DNA of 64,000 nucleotides, taken from NCBI GenBank assembly GCA_029916745.1, contig JARXWK010000001.1, positions 1 through 64,000 on the forward strand, given 5' to 3'. Origin of the DNA: Dysgonomonadaceae bacterium PH5-43 (lineage in GTDB: Bacteria; Bacteroidota; Bacteroidia; Bacteroidales; Azobacteroidaceae). A program made the position numbers and the translations under genes. Position 1 is the stretch's first letter. Every line of letters begins with the position of its first letter. The notes below the pieces were generated by a model. The model made no database searches and was not told where the DNA came from. It was given only the letters and a program-made list of their open reading frames with translations. This document shows positions 59,494 through 64,000 of the stretch, in pieces.

Positions 59494-60894
59494 CTACTTC
59501 CCGATACAAAAATTCTGGAAAATATTCTGTAGTATATTATCTGTTGTTACTTCACCTCCTGTAATTTCGCCCAAATAATGCATACACTCTCGAATGTCTT
59601 GCGAAACGAGGTCGGCAGGAATACCATCTTTTAGTCCGGTTTCAACTCTTTCTATTGCTGTTAACGCTTTCGACAATGCTTCGTAGTGGCGCATATTGGT
59701 AACAACAACGTCTTCATTTTTCAATTCAGGTAAATTCGCAGCTGATAGTAATGCCTTTTCTAATATTTCTGTATTTTGTTTATATTTAGCAGATAAAAAG
59801 ATACGCTCTGCTGGAATGTGCGGTAAAAATTCATCTTCTAATAATGAAAGTTCTTCGTTATTAAGCTTATCTATTTTATTGAAAATAATAATCAATTTCT
59901 TATCTTCTGATGATGGAATTATTTTATCAGCAATATATTCTATTTCTTTATTAAAATGAGTAGTATCTATCATCCATATTATTATAGAAGCCTGACTTAT
60001 TTTCTGAAATGTTCGTTCAATACCTAATGATTCTATTTCATCTGTAGTACTCCGTATTCCTGCCGTATCTATAAAACGAAATGTTATACCATTAATATTA
60101 ATCACATCTTCTATTACATCGCGAGTTGTACCGTGAACGTCTGAAACGATGGCTTTATCTTCATTCAAGAAGTGGTTTAAGAGGGTTGATTTACCTGCAT
60201 TGGTCTCTCCTACTATAACTACAGGAATACCGTTCTTTATTGCATTACCCAAGTTAAACGAATTTACTAATTTAGATATTAACTCTTTTATAATATTAGT
60301 AAGGTCTAAAAGTTGAGTTCTATCTGCAAATTCTACGTGTTCTTCGCCAAAATCTAATTCTAATTCTATTAACGAAACAAAGTCTAATAGTTTTGTTCTT
60401 AGATTTAGGAGTTCTTTGCTAAAACCTCCTCTCATCTGGTTTATTGCCAATCGATGCGATGCCGAAGATGAGGAAGATATAAGATCGGCAACTGCTTCCG
60501 CCTGCGACAAGTCCATTTTACCATTTAGGAAAGCTCTTTGAGTAAACTCACCAGGAGCAGCTAATGAAGCTCCATTTTCTATCAAAAGCTTTAATATTTC
60601 TTGTTGTATATAGGTCGAACCGTGACAAGTTATTTCTACTGTATTTTCTCCTGTAAAAGAATTTGGATTATGAAATACTCCTACTATTACTTCATCGAGT
60701 ATTTCATCTCCTTTTAATATTTTACCATAAATTAAAGTGTAAGGTTTTTGCTGCGACAATGAAGTATTTTTCTTTGTAGAAACAAATATCTTATCAACTA
60801 CCGTAAAGGCTTCGGCTCCAGATACTCTTATTACTGCAACGCCTCCAACTCCAGGAGCGGTTGATATTGCACAAATAGTAGATTGATTAGTCAT
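59494..60894 (-). CDS. mnmE: tRNA modification GTPase MnmE
   Basis: MnmE and MnmG install the cmnm5 group on U34 of certain tRNAs. The 466-residue protein has the N-terminal folate-binding domain (about 1-120), a helical domain and a G domain at about 215-380: G1 GETNAGKST, G3 DTAGI, G4 NKID. It ends in FCIGK with the conserved C-terminal Cys. MnmG is not in the window. It overlaps the SanA-like gene by 8 bp. Confidence 0.95.
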   Translation of the reverse strand: MTNQSTICAISTAPGVGGVAVIRVSGAEAFTVVDKIFVSTKKNTSLSQQKPYTLIYGKILKGDEILDEVIVGVFHNPNSFTGENTVEITCHGSTYIQQEILKLLIENGASLAAPGEFTQRAFLNGKMDLSQAEAVADLISSSSSASHRLAINQMRGGFSKELLNLRTKLLDFVSLIELELDFGEEHVEFADRTQLLDLTNIIKELISKLVNSFNLGNAIKNGIPVVIVGETNAGKSTLLNHFLNEDKAIVSDVHGTTRDVIEDVININGITFRFIDTAGIRSTTDEIESLGIERTFQKISQASIIIWMIDTTHFNKEIEYIADKIIPSSEDKKLIIIFNKIDKLNNEELSLLEDEFLPHIPAERIFLSAKYKQNTEILEKALLSAANLPELKNEDVVVTNMRHYEALSKALTAIERVETGLKDGIPADLVSQDIRECMHYLGEITGGEVTTDNILQNIFQNFCIGK

Positions 60895-61564
60895 TTGATT
60901 TTTCCTCTCCTATAATAATTTGTTCTCCTAAAAATTTAGGTTGTTTGTTTATCAAAAAGTCTATAAACAGATTAACTCTTGCAAGTTTTTCTCTTACCTG
61001 CACCTTAAATCCGTTTATACGTCTGCTGCTTACTCCTTTTGCGTTAAAACCAATAGCATTTAGCCCATAATGTTTAGCTATATAAACAGCCCTCTCGTTA
61101 TGAAAACGCTGAGATATTACTGTAAACTCGGTTTGTCCGAATATTTTTTCCATACGAACTATAGAATCTAAAGTGCGAAGTCCTGCATAATCTAAATAAA
61201 TAACATTTTCTGGAATCCCCGCCGCTACTAAATCTTCTTTCATAAGTTTTGGTTCGTTATAGTTTTTCCTACTGTTATCACCACTAACTACAACGTAGTC
61301 TATTTTTCCAGCCTTGTAAAGTTTTACCGTTGCATCTATTCTGTATTTGAAATATAAATTAACCCGTCCAGAACCCAAATACTTAGCTGTTCCTAACACA
61401 ATCCCCACTTTATTTTTAGGAATAGAATTAACATTAGTATATATCGAAGAGCGTGTTTTATTTATTACAATTCTATCTGCACCCCAAATTATGAATAACA
61501 ACACAAAGCCCAAAACAATTACAGATAATAAAATTTTAACTGCAATGTTGAATTTCTTTTTCAT
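60887..61564 (-). CDS. SanA/YdcF family membrane-anchored protein
   Basis: This 225-residue protein has one N-terminal membrane segment (about 9-28) and a periplasmic DUF218 domain: KVGIVLGTAKYLGSGRVNLY, YVVVSGDNSRKNYNEP, LDYAGLRTLDSIVRM, ISQRFHNERAVYIAKHYGL. E. coli SanA affects envelope permeability to vancomycin, but its chemistry is unknown. It overlaps the nucleoside phosphorylase gene (1 bp) and mnmE (8 bp). Confidence 0.9.
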   Translation of the reverse strand: MKKKFNIAVKILLSVIVLGFVLLFIIWGADRIVINKTRSSIYTNVNSIPKNKVGIVLGTAKYLGSGRVNLYFKYRIDATVKLYKAGKIDYVVVSGDNSRKNYNEPKLMKEDLVAAGIPENVIYLDYAGLRTLDSIVRMEKIFGQTEFTVISQRFHNERAVYIAKHYGLNAIGFNAKGVSSRRINGFKVQVREKLARVNLFIDFLINKQPKFLGEQIIIGEEKSND

Positions 61565-62424
61565 TATATTCTGTCTAATACCTTTATTATCAAATCATCG
61601 AACGAACTCTTGTATTCTGTATTCATTTTACCAGTGTATCGACCTGCTATAATTAAGCAAATAGTAACTGCTTTATGCCCCATAAGTTTCGACAATCCAC
61701 CTAAGGCTGCACCTTCCATTTCGTAGTTGCAAAATTTTAAGTTATCGTATTCAAAAGATTCTAATAATGCGTTTTGTTCAGGAGAAGTTAACCCTAAACG
61801 AACGTTACGCCCTTGTGGACCATAAAATCCAGAAGCAGAACAAGTAATTCCTTTTATCATTCCCTCTCCTATTTTATCTACAAGTTCTTTATTAGAACGA
61901 ATAAAATAAGGAGTTGCTAAATCTTTATTCCAATTAGTATGAGAAATAAATTGTTCTGTAATAGTTGATTCATTTATCTCCTTGCCACCTTCGTAAAAAT
62001 AAAGCAATCCGTCTATCCCCATAGATACTTCCGATACAACGTAAGAACCTATGGGAGCAAACGGTTGAAGACCTCCCGAAGTACCTATTCTAACTAAAGT
62101 TAGCTGCTTAAATTCATCTTTTACTTCACGAGTTTTCAGATTAATATTAGCCAAAGCATCAAGTTCAGTCATCACTATATCAATATTATCACAGCCTATA
62201 CCATGCGATAAGGCTGTGATACGTTTACCTTTGTAAGTTCCGGTGATAGTTCTGAACTCTCTACTTTGCTGATCGAATTCAACATTATCGAAATACTGAG
62301 CTACTTTAGCTACTCGCTCAGGGTCGCCCATCATCACCACTCTATCTGCTAACTGTTCTGGAAGCAAATGAAGATGAAAGATAGTGCCATCAGCATTAAT
62401 AGGAAGTTGATCAGGAGATATCAT
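61564..62424 (-). CDS. Nucleoside phosphorylase (uridine-phosphorylase-like)
   Basis: This 286-residue PNP/UDP-family enzyme cleaves nucleosides with phosphate. Family blocks are VVMMGDPERV, the phosphate-binding LVRIGTSGGLQP (with TSGG) and the ribose-binding NYEMEGAALGG near the C-terminus (Glu-Met-Glu). It is closest to the longer Bacteroidetes nucleoside phosphorylases; whether it prefers uridine or another nucleoside is inferred. It overlaps the SanA-like gene by one base and follows floA by 2 bp. Confidence 0.9.
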   Translation of the reverse strand: MISPDQLPINADGTIFHLHLLPEQLADRVVMMGDPERVAKVAQYFDNVEFDQQSREFRTITGTYKGKRITALSHGIGCDNIDIVMTELDALANINLKTREVKDEFKQLTLVRIGTSGGLQPFAPIGSYVVSEVSMGIDGLLYFYEGGKEINESTITEQFISHTNWNKDLATPYFIRSNKELVDKIGEGMIKGITCSASGFYGPQGRNVRLGLTSPEQNALLESFEYDNLKFCNYEMEGAALGGLSKLMGHKAVTICLIIAGRYTGKMNTEYKSSFDDLIIKVLDRI

Positions 62425-62426
62425 TA

Positions 62427-63416
62427 TTATTTATTTTGTTGTGGCTTATTAGGTTTAGCTATTGCATCTCTCATATCGGTATCAGCCTGGATATTCTTCA
62501 TTTTATAATAATCCATAATACCTAAATTTCCGTTTCTGAAAGCTTCTGCCATAGCTTTAGGCACTTCAGCTTCAGCCTCAATCACTTTAGCACGAGCCTC
62601 TTGAGCTTTAGCTTTCATCTCTTGTTCTAAAGCAACAGCCATAGCACGACGCTCTTCTGCTCTTGCTTGAGCAATATTTTTGTCTGCCTGAGCTTGATCC
62701 ATCTGAAGTTCAGCTCCAATATTCTTACCTATATCAATATCCGCTATATCAATGGAAAGAATTTCAAAAGCAGTACCTGCATCTAAGCCTTTTTTCAATA
62801 CAACTTTAGATATGCTATCTGGTTCTTCTAATACTTCAGCGTGAGTTTCCTGTGCTCCAATAGAAGCAATAATACCTTCGCCTACACGAGCAATAACGGT
62901 TTCTTCGCCTGCCCCTCCAACTAATTGTTTGATGTTGGCGCGAACTGTTATACGAGCGCGAACTAATAATTGAATACCATTCTTAGCCACTGCTGCAATA
63001 GCTGGCGTGTCAATAACTTTAGGATTTACCGACATTTGCACTGCATTAAACACATCACGACCAGCCAAGTCTATTGCTGTTGCCATTTGAAAAGTCAAAT
63101 CGATATTTGCTTTTTCTGCCGAAACTAAAGCATGAACTACTCTTTCTACATGACCTCCTGCCAAGTAGTGAGCCTCCAATAAGTCTCTCGTTATGTTTTT
63201 TAACCCTGCCTTATGCGCCTCAATCATTGCATTAACAATCACTGGGGGTGGCACTTTCCTTAATCTCATTAAGAACAGTTGAATTAACGAGATATTAACT
63301 CCCGATGCCTTTGCGTTTATCCATAACACAAAAGGCACGTAGTAAAAGAATATCGACAACAATACTATTGCCGCTATAACCAATACTACCCAAAGAAACA
63401 TTCCTGATTCTACCAT
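62427..63416 (-). CDS. floA: Flotillin-like protein FloA
   Basis: This 329-residue membrane-associated protein forms lipid-raft-like domains. It has an N-terminal hydrophobic segment (about 6-33), a conserved SPFH-like core ([59 protein letters not shown]) and an alanine/glutamate-rich coiled coil (about 235-300). The neighbouring NfeD-type gene is its usual partner. It lies 25 bp after nfeD. Confidence 0.93.
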   Translation of the reverse strand: MVESGMFLWVVLVIAAIVLLSIFFYYVPFVLWINAKASGVNISLIQLFLMRLRKVPPPVIVNAMIEAHKAGLKNITRDLLEAHYLAGGHVERVVHALVSAEKANIDLTFQMATAIDLAGRDVFNAVQMSVNPKVIDTPAIAAVAKNGIQLLVRARITVRANIKQLVGGAGEETVIARVGEGIIASIGAQETHAEVLEEPDSISKVVLKKGLDAGTAFEILSIDIADIDIGKNIGAELQMDQAQADKNIAQARAEERRAMAVALEQEMKAKAQEARAKVIEAEAEVPKAMAEAFRNGNLGIMDYYKMKNIQADTDMRDAIAKPNKPQQNK

Positions 63417-63441
63417 AAATTTGTTTTTAAATTGTTTATAT

Positions 63442-63906
63442 TCACTTCGTTTTTACCAATAATTGCGTAGGCGATACTTTTACCACCACAATGGGGGTAT
63501 CTTCGTTTATAAAATCGCCTATAGATTTCCCTTCTATAACAACACCATTCACTTTAACCTTACCTATAGGGTTTAGTCGCGATATAGTTACACCTTCATC
63601 TCCTACTTCATAATTTGTCTGCGATTCGCTTGCTACTGTTGAGCTTATATCTGTTTTCAAAGCTATAGAATCTAAAGCTTTCGACTTTATCAGATATACT
63701 ACTGCCAACAATGTTACTACCGATACCACCGCTACAGTTATTATACCTGCTGTTGTCCCTAAGCTACTAAAAGCATAAAATATCCCACCAAGAGCAAACA
63801 CTGCCCCTATTATAGCAGCTATAGTGACTCCCGGTATAAGAAATATTTCTACCAATATCAGGAGTATTCCCAATATACATAATGTAACTACAATAAATAT
63901 ATCCAT
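63442..63906 (-). CDS. NfeD-family membrane protein (FloA partner)
   Basis: This 154-residue short NfeD protein has about three hydrophobic segments (about 4-28, 31-50 and 56-75) and a C-terminal OB-fold domain ([20 protein letters not shown], then [12 protein letters not shown]). NfeD proteins with an OB fold are found beside flotillins and are thought to help their assembly. The usual ClpP-like domain is absent; this is the short form. Confidence 0.88.
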   Translation of the reverse strand: MDIFIVVTLCILGILLILVEIFLIPGVTIAAIIGAVFALGGIFYAFSSLGTTAGIITVAVVSVVTLLAVVYLIKSKALDSIALKTDISSTVASESQTNYEVGDEGVTISRLNPIGKVKVNGVVIEGKSIGDFINEDTPIVVVKVSPTQLLVKTK

Positions 63907-63910
63907 ATCG

Positions 63911-64000
63911 TTATTTTCTTAAATATTTAATTTCAAAATTACGTGCATTTCGTTGTGTTTCTTCTAATTGCAATATTAAAGATTCTATCTTAGATTCTTT
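63911..64000 (-). CDS. 3' end of a gene continuing past the window
   Basis: The minus strand is open from base 64000 to a TAA at 63911-63913 (29 codons). The residues (SKIESLILQLEETQRNARNF) are charged and heptad-like, so the end of a coiled coil. The stop lies 4 bp before the nfeD ATG, suggesting one transcript. Nothing more can be said. Confidence 0.5.
   Translation of the reverse strand, partial: KESKIESLILQLEETQRNARNFEIKYLRK

Overview
The window reads as a chromosome segment from an AT-rich member of the Bacteroidota, most likely order Bacteroidales. The support is: (i) nearly every gene is preceded by the Bacteroidetes -7 promoter box TAnnTTTG rather than a sigma70 -10 box; (ii) gene families typical of the group are present (FeoA-FeoB fusion, DUF5683, small His-rich export proteins, a DUF721 gene after recF, the pyrK-pyrD pair); (iii) a CotH-family protein ends in a C-terminal domain that looks like a type IX secretion sorting signal. 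There is no prophage, insertion sequence, CRISPR array, tRNA or rRNA operon that I can see. The only certain RNA gene is the RNase P RNA (rnpB, minus strand, about 16943-17286).

Layout. 1-5288: 3' part of a secreted M60-type metallopeptidase with an F5/8-like module, then the iron transporter feoAB on the minus strand with a Fur-box-like sequence. 5289-12935: DNA metabolism genes (recF, a DUF721/DciA-like gene, recQ, recJ) with a C-terminal processing protease, a dCMP deaminase and a GNAT acetyltransferase. 13211-18552: penicillin-binding protein 1A, a YihY-family membrane protein, rnpB and a DUF418 membrane protein. 19503-31087: an XRE regulator, pyrKD, radA, an M3 oligopeptidase, a patatin-like outer-membrane protein, an NlpC/P60 lipoprotein and the electron-bifurcating pair nfnAB. 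31289-42346: a catalytically degenerate erythromycin-esterase homologue, the CotH protein, an alcohol dehydrogenase, a DUF3298 protein, plsC, a nitronate monooxygenase and a POT peptide transporter. 42457-48442: the parA-parB-DUF5683-mltD-spoT cluster. 48626-57269: an acidic surface lipoprotein, then a complete tripartite metal-efflux operon preceded by two His-rich small exported proteins. 57352-64000: pepE, a Bro-N protein, an FKBP isomerase, mnmE, a SanA-like protein, a nucleoside phosphorylase, floA, an NfeD-like protein and the 3' end of one more gene.

The most unusual material is intergenic. Three gene-free gaps (18580-18826, 33499-33795, 50391-50660) carry homologous copies, all in the same orientation, of an element built from about ten units of roughly 23 bp. 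Each unit has an 8-bp core, CTTAGTAG or its reverse complement CTACTAAG, followed by a GC-rich spacer; all copies end in the same tail, AAGTGAAGCTTTG. Between copies the core is inverted in place while the neighbouring spacer is kept, and a terminal hairpin is preserved with its arms swapped. I do not recognise this element. Two further gaps (4951-5034 and 27826-27909) hold near-identical strong promoters that drive only a predicted 47-nt transcript ending in a terminator hairpin; the hairpin sequences differ but the layout does not. Other regulatory structures are a 25-bp perfect inverted repeat with four ACGTRCGT sites over the PBP1A promoter, nine TTTACWTTTGTA-like sites before the XRE regulator, and a near-perfect palindrome just upstream of radA.

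Several start sites were moved downstream of the longest reading frame because the longer frame begins inside a promoter -7 box (the TTG of TTTG is not a start codon) or inside rnpB.
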